Positions 8,297-17,379 of a stretch of DNA of 64,000 nucleotides are shown in pieces (position 1 is the first letter of the stretch; each line of letters begins with the position of its first letter). The stretch comes from Paenibacillus illinoisensis NBRC 15959 (GTDB taxonomy: Bacteria > Bacillota > Bacilli > Paenibacillales > Paenibacillaceae). Location of the stretch: contig NZ_BIME01000001.1 of assembly GCF_004000925.1 (NCBI RefSeq), forward strand, positions 930,001 to 994,000, given 5' to 3'. The notes below the pieces were generated by a model that had not been told where the DNA came from, did not search any database, and worked only from the letters and a program-made list of their open reading frames with translations. Both the position numbers and the translations under genes were made by a program.

Positions 8297-9595
8297 TTAA
8301 AATGGACTTTTCTTACGCCTAACGGGTACCCGTCTAGGTACATGATGTGTCTCCGCATTCTGCTCCAACTTGTCAGGGGCTTCCCCCGAGCTGGGCTGTT
8401 TTCCTTTTTCAGGCTTAACCGCAAATAATGTGAGCAGGCCACCTACCGCTCCAGTAGCTGCAATTACAATAAAAAGAATAAAATGCGATGTACCAAGGAG
8501 AAGGGATACGACCGGTGGCCCCAAAGAAACGCCAATAAAACGCATACTGCTGAACAAGGCTGTAATCGTACCGCGCTGCGCTTTGTCAACGCCTTCAGTA
8601 ATGAGTGCATCAAGACATGGAAGCGTGGCACCAATCCCTACACTACCCAGAGTGAACAATCCCACCACCATGTAGATGTTATCCCAGAGCCCCATAATGA
8701 TCAAAGATCCGGTCAGAATCACAAGTCCCGTAAAACCCACCCACTTCATGCGAACCTTGCTCTTTCCAATCCATTTACCTGCGAGGAAAGATGACAAGCA
8801 CAGAGCCGCCAGCGGAATCGCAAGCACCAGACCTTTAAGAACACCTTTCAGCTGGTATTCAGACTCCAGCGTCTCCGACAAATAAAAAAGCACGCCAAAA
8901 ATAACAAACATGCAAATTCCACCGATGGCAAAAAGTGAATATAACCAGCGGCCTTTTTCTTTTAGCACTGTACGAACGGATGAGACAAACTCGGAGAAGG
9001 TCGGTGGCTTCTCTTTTTTCTTCGGCGTTTTTACCAGAAAAATAACGAGTACCAAGGAAAGCAAACAGAGCACCGGTATGGCCATAAATGGCAGGTACCA
9101 CAGCCAAACAGCCAGCGCAGCACCCAAGATGGGACTTATGACTTTACCGAACGTATTGGATGTTTCGATGATACCCAAACTTTTGCTGACCTGCTTTTCG
9201 TCGTCAAACATGTCACCAACAAGGGGTATAACGATGGGAAAAGCTCCAGCGGCACCTATCCCTTGCAGAAGCCTTCCGCCAAGGATGGTCCAATACGCTA
9301 TGCTTCCGTTCAGCATTAATGCAGCTCCGCCTGCTACCGCACCCCCTGCTGCAGCAATGATAAGGCTGGGGATGATGACCGCTTTACGTCCAAACCGATC
9401 AGACAGATACCCTGCAATCGGAATAAGCAGTATGGCAACCACTGCGTATACCGTGATAAGCATGCTGACCTTGAAAGACGATACTTTCAGTTCACGCTCA
9501 ATTTGCGGAAGGATCGGAATCAGCATGGAGTTACCCAACGTCATAATTACCGGGATGGAAGCAAGTGCGACGAGGTCCCACTTTTTATCTTTCAT
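8297..9595 (-). CDS. MFS multidrug-type transporter (12 TM)
   Basis: The 432-residue permease shows the MFS motif A loop GYLSDRFGRKAVI (about residues 62-74) and motif C-like LLQGIGAAGAFPIVIPLVGD in TM4, both usual for DHA1 drug/H+ antiporters such as B. subtilis YfmO and YitG. Twelve hydrophobic stretches are visible, with a charged central loop (LVKTPKKKEKPPT) and a basic C-terminal tail. It is transcribed alone: an intergenic stretch and a terminator of the next gene lie upstream, and a terminator shared with the convergent MFS gene lies downstream. It starts 7 bp behind AGGTGG. The substrate is not predictable. It has the same length as the facing MFS gene but little obvious sequence identity, so I do not regard them as a recent duplication. 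Confidence 0.9.
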   Translation of the reverse strand: MKDKKWDLVALASIPVIMTLGNSMLIPILPQIERELKVSSFKVSMLITVYAVVAILLIPIAGYLSDRFGRKAVIIPSLIIAAAGGAVAGGAALMLNGSIAYWTILGGRLLQGIGAAGAFPIVIPLVGDMFDDEKQVSKSLGIIETSNTFGKVISPILGAALAVWLWYLPFMAIPVLCLLSLVLVIFLVKTPKKKEKPPTFSEFVSSVRTVLKEKGRWLYSLFAIGGICMFVIFGVLFYLSETLESEYQLKGVLKGLVLAIPLAALCLSSFLAGKWIGKSKVRMKWVGFTGLVILTGSLIIMGLWDNIYMVVGLFTLGSVGIGATLPCLDALITEGVDKAQRGTITALFSSMRFIGVSLGPPVVSLLLGTSHFILFIVIAATGAVGGLLTLFAVKPEKGKQPSSGEAPDKLEQNAETHHVPRRVPVRRKKSPF

Positions 9596-9695
9596 GCCTT
9601 AACCACCTTTACGAGATCGGAAAACAACAATGTTAGTGTGGTTAGTTCGCCAATTGATTATACGGGATATGTAAAAAAGTTCAGTTACAGCATGA

Positions 9696-9732
9696 TAAAA
9701 AAACCGTTCCGGTTTGTACAATCCGGAACGGT
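9696..9732 (-). terminator. Terminator downstream of the GH3 gene
   Basis: On the minus strand ACCGTTCCGG pairs perfectly with CCGGAACGGT around a 10-base loop and is followed by a T run. It ends the GH31/APH/GH3 gene group. Confidence 0.88.
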
Positions 9733-9786
9733 CTATGTGTATCATTCATCCTATTGGAACAGATCTTTTTCACTCCGCAGCAATGA

Positions 9787-12714
9787 TTAACATTTTAATC
9801 TGAACTGCTGAATGGCAGCGCCACCTTGGAACACAATGGTTAAACGCTCAAGTTCCTGCTCAGATTGAAGTGGACATTGGACCGTTGTCCACTGCATGTC
9901 AGAGCGATCTTGGCCCGGTGTGGATACAGAACCATTCATGGGCACGGGACATGTTCCAAGAAGCGGCCCATCTGGCCCTCCAGAACGTATCTGCAGCTCG
10001 CCACCTTTTCCAAAAGCAGCTACCCGTGCTTCAAATGTATGCGCTCCTTGTGTTCCGTTATTCAGGAAAGCAATCCAGGACAGCTGATCTTCCTTATACA
10101 GTGGTTCTCCAGGAACAACCGCCCGAACTGCTGATCGTCCTTCCAAGCACTCGTCCATGAGCACACCTGCATACTCATCAAAATTCTCTGCAAATGTTGG
10201 CAAGTCCAATTGGCGGGCTGGTATAACCTCCCCTTCAATCTTCATATCGGCTGTCTGGCGAATATCTTCCGAGGAGCGTCCAGCCATGATGGACCAGGTC
10301 GCTGTCTCCACGCAATATCGGTCACGTGTGACATCCCAGAAGGCAAGCTTTTGAACAGGAATTTCAAAAGATACGGTCTGCACTTCGCCAGGTGTAAGAT
10401 GGATACGCTTAAAGCCAATTAATTGCTTCAACGGCCGCTTCACTCGGGATGTCTGCGGACGCCCATAGATCTGCACTACTTCATCACTTGCAACTTCTCC
10501 CGCATTTCGAACCTGCACTTCAACCTTCAATACATCAGCTCCGGATACTCCCTTAATCCGCTGAGCGTCAATTGCATTGTATTCGAATGGAGAATAAGTC
10601 AAACCATGTCCAAATGGATATAGGACGGAACCTTCATGGTACATATATGTCGTACCGTTATTAATAATATCGTAGTCCATGATATCGGGAAGCTGTGACT
10701 CATCCTCATACCAGGTCATATTCAGTCTGCCTGCCGGAGCATATGTGCCAAGCAGCACATCCGCAACCGCATGACCAAGTTCTTGTCCTGCATGGGTCAA
10801 ATATACAATGGCTGGAGCTATGTCCTTCAGTTCCTGAAGTGCAAATGGATAACTTCCCACAATTACGACTACGGTATTCGGATTTGCCTTGCAAACCTCC
10901 TTGACCAGACGGACTTGCTCAGACGGGAGCGTAAGACCAGGCCGATCAATTTCTTCCTTGCCGTTAATATAGGGACTGTTGCCGACAACGACTACAGATA
11001 GATCACTGACTTTTGCAGAAGCTGCTGCTCGCTTGATACCATCAATATCGACATGCTTCACCAGTCGTACAGGCTCCTTCGCTCCAATCACCGAATTACT
11101 CGCTTCAGATGCTTCCGTCCCAACTTCTGATGAATCTGCAACGGGTGCCAAAACATGCTTGCCCTGATATTCAGCAAGTCCTAAAGGAAGACCATTCCAC
11201 GTCCGCAATAAGCTGCTGTTATCGATCTCGGGATCAAATTGCACAACTTCCTTAACAAACCATCCCCCGATCTCTGGGGCAATCGCCTGATATTTGCCTT
11301 GTTCGGTTAACGTAATATAGCGATTATTGTTCACGCTTCGCAGCGTGTGACTTCCCCATCCCCAATCCTGGTGAACGAACGCAGCCTTCTCCGCACTGCC
11401 TTCCGGAACGGCTACAACGGTTCCTTCATCTCCGATCGATAATACCTGCCCTTCCTGTGTCTGGAGGCTGATACGATCATTCCCGTCTTCATAGAGGATC
11501 TCAGCATCAGTCAATCTGTTCCGTAAACCATCTAATACGGTAATTCGATAAGGCAGCGTACCGCTATACCAATCAGTGAATACTGCATCCGCGAGAGGTC
11601 CAATCACGCTCACCTTGCGAAGTGCATCCGACTTTAATGGGAGCACCCCGTCATTTTTCAACAATACAATAGACTCTACCGCAGCTCGATAACTTAATTT
11701 GGCATGTTCCGGCGCACACAGGACAGACTCCGGTATAGACGCGTATGGATTAAGACCCGAGTGATCCAGTTGTCCAAGACGCATGCGAACACCAAAAATG
11801 TTGCGAATAGCCCGGTCCAGATCCTCTTCCTTCAGCAAATCTCGATCAAGGGCCTCTTGCAATGCAGCTACCACCAGATCCACTTCATCGGTCAGACAAT
11901 CCACACCTGCCTTCAAGGCACCTGCCGCAGATTCGGCATGCGTCGCATGGTATCCATGATAGTTTACGGTTTGCGAGAGGTCTCCTCCGTCACAGACGAT
12001 AAAACCGGGCATAGCCCATTCGCCCTTAACCACATCGTTCACATAAGGACTTTCTATCGCAGGCGTGCCGTTGATGGAATTATAGGCTGTCATCATGGAC
12101 AAGGCACCACCTTCAACAAACGGTGTCTCGAATGCTTTAAGATAGTACTCGCGCAAGTTTCGCGGATCTATGCTGGATGAACAATTCAGCCGATCTTTCT
12201 CGTTATTGTTGGCGAAAAAGTGTTTCAACGTAGCTACCATTTTCAAATAAAATGAATGATTTCCCTGCATGCCTTGCACGAGAGCTGCTGACATCTCCCC
12301 AGTGAGTACAGGGTCTTCACCATAACCTTCTTCCGTTCTTCCCCAACGCGGGTCACGCTCCAGATCAACGGTTGGTGCCCACAGGGTCAAGCCGTGGCGT
12401 TCAGGTTCGCGATGGTGGTAGGCTCTGGCCTCATCCCCAATGACTGAACCAATTTCACGCATGAGTGTCGTATTCCATGTGCTTGAGAGTCCGAGAGGCT
12501 GCGGAAAAACGGTTGCTTCCCCTTTCCAAGCCACCCCATGGGCAGCTTCTCCTCCAACGTTGTATGCAGGAATCCCCAGCCGCGGGACAGCTGCTTCGCG
12601 TGTAGGAATCAGACTGATCTTCTCTTCTATCGTCAAACGTTTAATCAGGTCATCGAGTCTCTGTTCGAGTGGCAAAGCTGCATCCCACATGGGGTATTGT
12701 TCATATTCCTTCAT
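9787..12714 (-). CDS. Glycoside hydrolase family 3 with trefoil-like insertion and C-terminal beta domain
   Basis: This 975-residue retaining beta-glycosidase has no signal peptide and should act in the cytoplasm. The TIM barrel holds ERDPRWGRTEEGYGEDP (119-135), KHFFANN (164-170) and the nucleophile Asp242 in IVCDGGD. The alpha/beta sandwich starts near 345 (SIVLLKNDGVLPL). A fibronectin-III-like domain follows (YSPFEY...RPLKQLIGFKR), and the last ~120 residues look like a carbohydrate-binding beta domain. Residues about 411-555, between the lobes, replace the usual PA14 with what looks like fascin or beta-trefoil repeats (LRSVNNNRYITL). It begins 15 bp after the APH-fold kinase, with its AGGAGGAG next to the kinase stop. 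Neighbouring GH31 suggests a beta-glucosidase or xylosidase for xyloglucan fragments; specificity is inferred only. Confidence 0.92.
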   Translation of the reverse strand: MKEYEQYPMWDAALPLEQRLDDLIKRLTIEEKISLIPTREAAVPRLGIPAYNVGGEAAHGVAWKGEATVFPQPLGLSSTWNTTLMREIGSVIGDEARAYHHREPERHGLTLWAPTVDLERDPRWGRTEEGYGEDPVLTGEMSAALVQGMQGNHSFYLKMVATLKHFFANNNEKDRLNCSSSIDPRNLREYYLKAFETPFVEGGALSMMTAYNSINGTPAIESPYVNDVVKGEWAMPGFIVCDGGDLSQTVNYHGYHATHAESAAGALKAGVDCLTDEVDLVVAALQEALDRDLLKEEDLDRAIRNIFGVRMRLGQLDHSGLNPYASIPESVLCAPEHAKLSYRAAVESIVLLKNDGVLPLKSDALRKVSVIGPLADAVFTDWYSGTLPYRITVLDGLRNRLTDAEILYEDGNDRISLQTQEGQVLSIGDEGTVVAVPEGSAEKAAFVHQDWGWGSHTLRSVNNNRYITLTEQGKYQAIAPEIGGWFVKEVVQFDPEIDNSSLLRTWNGLPLGLAEYQGKHVLAPVADSSEVGTEASEASNSVIGAKEPVRLVKHVDIDGIKRAAASAKVSDLSVVVVGNSPYINGKEEIDRPGLTLPSEQVRLVKEVCKANPNTVVVIVGSYPFALQELKDIAPAIVYLTHAGQELGHAVADVLLGTYAPAGRLNMTWYEDESQLPDIMDYDIINNGTTYMYHEGSVLYPFGHGLTYSPFEYNAIDAQRIKGVSGADVLKVEVQVRNAGEVASDEVVQIYGRPQTSRVKRPLKQLIGFKRIHLTPGEVQTVSFEIPVQKLAFWDVTRDRYCVETATWSIMAGRSSEDIRQTADMKIEGEVIPARQLDLPTFAENFDEYAGVLMDECLEGRSAVRAVVPGEPLYKEDQLSWIAFLNNGTQGAHTFEARVAAFGKGGELQIRSGGPDGPLLGTCPVPMNGSVSTPGQDRSDMQWTTVQCPLQSEQELERLTIVFQGGAAIQQFRLKC

Positions 12715-12729
12715 ACTTACTCCTCCTAG

Positions 12730-13764
12730 TTATTGGTATGGTTCAATCATCATTTTCCATTGTTCCATGAGGTCCAACGTACGTTGACAAAACTTCTGTC
12801 CGTCATGCGGCTGATCAACCTGATATTCATGAACGTAAGCATTAAAATAAGAGGACAATATTCTATAGGCCAGCCGGCGTGCCAGTCCCTGATCAGACAT
12901 ATCCAGAGCTTGACCGTAACCCTCGTGAAATGCTGGCGGTGCTGTGGACAAAATGGCTTCAAACTCCCTGTCGGCAAACATGGACCGATCTCCATCAATG
13001 ATGGCGGCAATGTTCAAAGCGTCCTTATCATCCTTATCCTCATGAATCAACACGTTTGCTTCCCACAGATCGTTATGGACAAGTACGGGAACGGTCACCT
13101 CATCAAATAATTCGCTGTGATCCCGGAACATGCTCGTAATCTGTTCGCCAACACCCGGCATATATCCAACCTGCTCGGCTTTCCACGCTGTTTCTTCAGC
13201 AAAAGCCACTAGTACCTCGGACCAGCGATCCGATCCTTGGATGGTGCCGTCTCCTTGTGGCCAGCCGAAGGATTCACCCTGTATCCGATGCATGGCGGCA
13301 GTATATTTACCCAGCTCGCGGTAGAGCTTATCCTTTTCGGGTAACGAGATCGACGGGTGATTCAGCTGCTTGCTAGGAATAAACTCCATAAACATATAGG
13401 TTCTCGGAATGATCATGCCGCTGTTATCACACACAATGACATGGGGAGCCGGAATGCCTGCCTTCTGATAATAATCATAAACAATCGGTTCTGTTGTCAT
13501 CATCGTGCGTTCAAAGGAAAACAACGGATCACTGGCCTTCCCCGCTTGCGGATCTATTCTTTCTGGGGCCAAACGCAAAATCACATCCGAATAAGCAGCA
13601 TGCTCCAGCAGTACCCGGTAAGTTGTATTGAAAAGTCCGCCCTGCAAGAGGGAGTACCTTTTCACTTTGGTAGCGGTTCCAAAATTCTTCTCCACCAATT
13701 GATATAATATCCCGGTTGGAATAGCCCGGTGTAAGCCAGTAGAAATGGTACTCAATTTCTTCAT
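12730..13764 (-). CDS. APH-fold phosphotransferase (aminoglycoside phosphotransferase family)
   Basis: The 344-residue protein has the kinase fold of the APH/choline kinase superfamily. Catalytic VHNDLWEANVL (HxDxxxxN brackets the Brenner motif; about residues 226-236) and the metal-binding IIDGDRS (253-259) are intact, and the nucleotide-binding region LLQGGLFNTTYRV is visible near 40. It sits between an alpha-xylosidase and a GH3 glycosidase on one strand, 15 bp before the latter, so a sugar or small-metabolite kinase role is more likely than drug resistance; this is inference from context. AGGAGA abuts the ATG at 13764 with almost no spacer. A TTG three codons later has better spacing and may be the real start. 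Confidence 0.85.
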   Translation of the reverse strand: MKKLSTISTGLHRAIPTGILYQLVEKNFGTATKVKRYSLLQGGLFNTTYRVLLEHAAYSDVILRLAPERIDPQAGKASDPLFSFERTMMTTEPIVYDYYQKAGIPAPHVIVCDNSGMIIPRTYMFMEFIPSKQLNHPSISLPEKDKLYRELGKYTAAMHRIQGESFGWPQGDGTIQGSDRWSEVLVAFAEETAWKAEQVGYMPGVGEQITSMFRDHSELFDEVTVPVLVHNDLWEANVLIHEDKDDKDALNIAAIIDGDRSMFADREFEAILSTAPPAFHEGYGQALDMSDQGLARRLAYRILSSYFNAYVHEYQVDQPHDGQKFCQRTLDLMEQWKMMIEPYQ

Positions 13765-13851
13765 TCTCCTATCTATTACTGACTATCCTCAATCATACTA
13801 TGACTTGCTGGCTGCAGCTACTTCTGTCCATCTCCGTTGTAGACAAACAGA

Positions 13852-13871
13852 ACGGCACCTTACGGTACCGT
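13852..13871 (-). terminator. Weak hairpin after the GH31 gene
   Basis: On the minus strand ACGGTACC pairs with GGTGCCGT over a 4-base loop, followed by TCTGTTTG. The T tract is interrupted, so partial readthrough into the APH and GH3 genes is likely. Confidence 0.5.
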
Positions 13872-13892
13872 CCTCTAAGTCATGCGTGCAGA

Positions 13893-16211
13893 TTACAATT
13901 GAATCGTGAGCGAGCTTACGCCTGCTGCTGCAGTTACTACGATGCCTTGTTCACCAGCTGTTTGGGATCCACCTTCAACACTGGATACACTTTCGATACC
14001 GCGAAGCACTACATTCCATGGCTTGCCTGCACCTTCAGCACGTACCTCCAGAACAGATCCATTACGGGTTACGTTAACAACCAATTCCTGTTCAGCCTGT
14101 TGATTCACAACTACCGCTTGTGCCGTGTTGCCATCAGCGAGCTCGAACAAGTGCAGGGAAACGTCACCAGCATAATCATAGTCCGGTTTGCTATTGGTTG
14201 CACCTACTGCAATCAAACTGTTTGGTTTGATCATCATTGGCAAGGTGCGGAAGTTGTGATTCTCACGTACGAAACGGCCGCCTTGTACTTTATTGCCTGT
14301 CAGGAAGTTTGTCCATGTTCCTTCTGGCAAGTAGTAAGTTACATCGCCTTCCTTATTAAAGATCGGCGCAACAAGTATGGAATCACCGAACATATATTGC
14401 GTATCCAGGCTGTAAGTAGCAGGATCTTCTGGGAACTCCAGCACCATGGCACGCATCATCGGAATGCCTTTTACAGTTGATTCCTGAGCAGAATTGTAAA
14501 GGTAAGGCATCAGGCTGTTTTTAAGTTTGGTGAAGTCACGAACAACGTCCACGGATTCCTCGTCAAACAGCCAAGGCACACGATACGAAGTACTTCCGTG
14601 TAGACGGCTGTGGGAAGACAACAGACCGAATTGTACCCAGCGTTTGTATACGTCAGGTGTCGCTGTATTTTCAAATCCGCTGATATCATGACTCCAGAAG
14701 CCGAAACCGGAAAGTCCGAGTGACAGACCGCCGCGAAGCGATTCAGCCATGGATTCATAAGTAGAAGAGCAGTCTCCGCCCCAGTGAACCGGGAACTGTT
14801 GACCACCTGCTGTTGCCGAGCGGGCAAACAGGGCAGCTTCATTCTTGCCAATTTTCTCTTCAAGCAATTCAAATACAGCTTTGTTATAGAGATGTGTATA
14901 GTAGTTATGCATTTTAACCGGATCAGAGCCATCAAAGTATACAACATCCGTCGGAATTCTTTCGCCGAAGTCTGTCTTGAATGAATCTACACCTTGATCA
15001 AGCAGTACTTCCAGCTTGCTCTTATACCACTTCACAGCATCCGGATTCGTGAAATCAACCAGAGCCATACCTGCTTGCCACATATCCCACTGCCACACGC
15101 TGCCATCAGCTGTTTTTACCAGATAACCGTTCTCCATACCTTCATCAAACAAGTAGGATTTTTCTGCAATATATGGGTTGATCCAAGCACATATTTTAAG
15201 GCCTTTGTCTTTCAAACGGCGAATCATGCCTTCCGGATCCGGGAACATCGCTTCATCCCATACAAAATCAGACCATTGGTATTCCTTCATCCAGAAGCAG
15301 TCAAAGTGGAATACGGAAAGTGGAAGATCACGTTCAGCCATGCCGTCTACGAAATGGTTAACGGTTGCTTCATCATAATCGGTTGTAAATGATGTTGTCA
15401 GCCACAGACCAAACGTCCATGCCGGTGGAAGGGCTGGTTTACCTGTTAATTTCGTATAGTTATCAAGTACATCCTTCGGATTGTCACCGCCGATAATAAA
15501 GTATTCTAAAGTCTCGCCTTCTACGCTGAACTGCACTTTAGATACATTTTCAGATGCAATTTCATATGATACGCGTTCAGGATGGTTTACGAATACACCA
15601 TATCCTTTGCTGGACAAATAGAAAGGAATGTTCTTGTAGGACTGCTCGCTGCTTGTACCGCCGTCTTCATTCCATGTGTCAACCACTTGACCATTCTTAA
15701 CAAATGGTGTGAAGCGCTCGCCCAGACCGTAAACGTATTCACCAACGCCAAGATCAAGCTGCTCGCGGAAGTATGCTTCTTTACTCGGACCTGTAATATA
15801 ACCAGCCGCTCTCTGACCGCTGCCCGTAATCCGTTTTCCTTCATACAGGAAGCTGACGTCCCAGCCTTTGGTTTTGTCGATTTGAACTTCAAGATTGCCG
15901 CTTTTCAAAACAGCTCCTTGTTCATCTTGCGTGATGTCAACATTCACATCTTGATAGTTGAGTTCAAATTCAGGACTCTTTTTCACTCTTCCTTTGTGGT
16001 GATTCAAGGTTACACGAATAACGTTTGGCATAGGTGAGCTGTACGTTGCTTTCAGCAATGTACCGTTCAACGTATCACCTTTGGTACGAATATATTTAGT
16101 TGCCGCATATACGGTCAACGAATCCCCTTTTTGCACAATATCACGAATGTCAGTCGGGTTTTGAATGTGGTATCCTTCACGAGTCATCCAGAATCCATCA
16201 GTAAATTTCAT
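13893..16211 (-). CDS. yicI: GH31 alpha-xylosidase (YicI type)
   Basis: The enzyme releases alpha-1,6-linked xylose from isoprimeverose and xyloglucan oligosaccharides. Its 772 residues equal E. coli YicI in length, and catalytic residues are almost in register: nucleophile Asp414 in FKTDFGERIP (YicI Asp416) and acid/base Asp480 in HWGGDCSSTYESM (YicI Asp482). The N-terminal beta-sandwich (1-245), (beta/alpha)8 barrel (about 260-590) and two C-terminal beta domains are visible. No signal peptide is present, so imported oligosaccharides are the likely substrate. The start follows AAGGGGGAAAG. It diverges from an AraC regulator across 174 bp with direct repeats and a cre box, and leads into the APH and GH3 genes past a weak hairpin. 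Confidence 0.95.
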   Translation of the reverse strand: MKFTDGFWMTREGYHIQNPTDIRDIVQKGDSLTVYAATKYIRTKGDTLNGTLLKATYSSPMPNVIRVTLNHHKGRVKKSPEFELNYQDVNVDITQDEQGAVLKSGNLEVQIDKTKGWDVSFLYEGKRITGSGQRAAGYITGPSKEAYFREQLDLGVGEYVYGLGERFTPFVKNGQVVDTWNEDGGTSSEQSYKNIPFYLSSKGYGVFVNHPERVSYEIASENVSKVQFSVEGETLEYFIIGGDNPKDVLDNYTKLTGKPALPPAWTFGLWLTTSFTTDYDEATVNHFVDGMAERDLPLSVFHFDCFWMKEYQWSDFVWDEAMFPDPEGMIRRLKDKGLKICAWINPYIAEKSYLFDEGMENGYLVKTADGSVWQWDMWQAGMALVDFTNPDAVKWYKSKLEVLLDQGVDSFKTDFGERIPTDVVYFDGSDPVKMHNYYTHLYNKAVFELLEEKIGKNEAALFARSATAGGQQFPVHWGGDCSSTYESMAESLRGGLSLGLSGFGFWSHDISGFENTATPDVYKRWVQFGLLSSHSRLHGSTSYRVPWLFDEESVDVVRDFTKLKNSLMPYLYNSAQESTVKGIPMMRAMVLEFPEDPATYSLDTQYMFGDSILVAPIFNKEGDVTYYLPEGTWTNFLTGNKVQGGRFVRENHNFRTLPMMIKPNSLIAVGATNSKPDYDYAGDVSLHLFELADGNTAQAVVVNQQAEQELVVNVTRNGSVLEVRAEGAGKPWNVVLRGIESVSSVEGGSQTAGEQGIVVTAAAGVSSLTIQL

Positions 16212-16274
16212 GTTTTCTTTCCCCCTTCGGTTATACTATAATAATATTGATATTAAACATGGTTTTCTTCCGAT

Positions 16275-16302
16275 ATTTTGACCAAATATATCACGATTTT
16301 GA
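16275..16302. promoter_or_regulatory. Direct repeats, candidate AraC-type operator
   Basis: ATTTTGA occurs at 16275-16281 and again at 16296-16302, 21 bp apart, each near a preceding CGAT. Two helical turns between direct repeats is the usual layout of AraC-family half sites. It lies between the GH31 and AraC genes. Confidence 0.5.
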
Positions 16303-16339
16303 TATTTCCTGTCCGATTATTGAACAAGATCACCAATCT

Positions 16340-16354
16340 GTGGAAACGATTACA
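16340..16354. promoter_or_regulatory. Catabolite response element (cre) candidate
   Basis: TGGAAACGATTACA at 16341-16354 fits the TGNAAWCGNWWWCA core. It sits 32 bp before the AraC gene start and inside the GH31/AraC divergent region, suggesting CcpA control. Confidence 0.6.
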
Positions 16355-16385
16355 TTAATAATGATACCATAAAGGAGGACCTTCT

Positions 16386-17300
16386 ATGGAACGCGAACGA
16401 TTACGGGAGGACCGAATCCACGGTAATGCAATGTATCCCGTCAGTGTTTATCCGGATATTGAACAGCTTAATGGAGACAGCATTCTGGATTGCCACTGGC
16501 ACGACGAGATGGAATTTACGATGGTTACTCAAGGCAGTGCCGTGTTTCAGATTGACATGAATACCGTAGAGGTGAAAGCGGGCGAGGCGATTTTTGTTAA
16601 CCGCGGCGAAATTCATGCTGGCTATTTGAAAAGCGACCTTCCCTGCGTTTTTTCCTCCATCGTGTTCAGTCCGGAGCTGCTGGGCAGCCGCACCTTCGAT
16701 GCCGTACAGGAGAAGTTTATCAGACCGCTCGTTCATAAGACACTTATCCCTCCATTTCATATGAAGCCGGAGGATGACTGGGGCCGTGAGATCCTGCTCC
16801 ATCTGCAGCGTATTTTTGCCGATCATGCGAACGGTTCTGAAACCTGTGAGATGACAACCAAAGCCTACCTGTATCTCATTTTCGCTCGTATGTTTGAACA
16901 CATGCGCCCTGCACCTGTGAAAGGTACCGTCCCGACAGGCAGCCATGACAAAGTGGAGCGACTCAAATCCGTCCTTGGCTACATTCACAAGCGCTATCCT
17001 GAGCCGCTGAAGCTGAAAGAGCTGGCCGATGAGGCCAATATGAGTGAAGGACACTTTTGTCGCTTTTTCAAGCAGATGGTACAGAAAAGTCCTGTCGACT
17101 ATATTAACTACTACCGTGTGCAGCAAGCCTGTTACCAGCTCGAGAACACGGATCACAAAATCGTGGATATAGCCATGGATGTTGGCTTTGAACATCTGAG
17201 CTATTTCATCACCACATTCAAAAAACACAAAAATACCACCCCCTCGCAGTATCGGAAAATGTTTTATGAAAAGGTGGCTATGGAGCCTGCGCTTATATGA
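16386..17300 (+). CDS. AraC family regulator with N-terminal cupin domain
   Basis: The 304-residue protein has an N-terminal cupin sensor (DCHWHDEMEFTMVTQGSAVF with the His-rich turn, about 33-52; NRGEIHAGY near 77) and two C-terminal AraC helix-turn-helix motifs: PLKLKELADEANMSEGHFCRFFKQ (in part KELADEANMSEGHFCRFF) and IVDIAMDVGFEHLSYFITTF. It probably binds an oligosaccharide or released sugar and controls the divergent GH31/APH/GH3 genes; this is inferred from position. It starts behind AAAGGAGG and ends at a strong bidirectional terminator. Confidence 0.93.
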   Translation: MERERLREDRIHGNAMYPVSVYPDIEQLNGDSILDCHWHDEMEFTMVTQGSAVFQIDMNTVEVKAGEAIFVNRGEIHAGYLKSDLPCVFSSIVFSPELLGSRTFDAVQEKFIRPLVHKTLIPPFHMKPEDDWGREILLHLQRIFADHANGSETCEMTTKAYLYLIFARMFEHMRPAPVKGTVPTGSHDKVERLKSVLGYIHKRYPEPLKLKELADEANMSEGHFCRFFKQMVQKSPVDYINYYRVQQACYQLENTDHKIVDIAMDVGFEHLSYFITTFKKHKNTTPSQYRKMFYEKVAMEPALI

Positions 17301-17305
17301 AGCAA

Positions 17306-17343
17306 AAAAGGTGCCTACAGCGATTATGCTGCAAGCACCTTTT
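17306..17343. terminator. Bidirectional terminator after the AraC gene
   Basis: AAAAGGTGCCTACAGC pairs with GCTGCAAGCACCTTTT (two mismatches), with A and T runs on either side. It serves the AraC gene and the convergent secreted protein gene. Confidence 0.85.
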
Positions 17344-17379
17344 ATTATTCAATTTATTCTATAGCTCGTACCGCTTATA

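Noticed and set aside
6902-9595. Two adjacent 432-residue MFS genes as a recent tandem duplication
   Set aside because: They have equal length but little visible sequence identity and opposite orientation.
8910-9602. Long plus-strand reading frame (230 codons) opposite the second MFS gene
   Set aside because: It is antisense to a clear transporter gene, lacks a ribosome binding site and has the composition of a shadow frame.
12730-13764. Antibiotic resistance gene (aminoglycoside phosphotransferase)
   Set aside because: Only the kinase fold is supported. The operon context is carbohydrate hydrolysis, so a resistance call is not justified.
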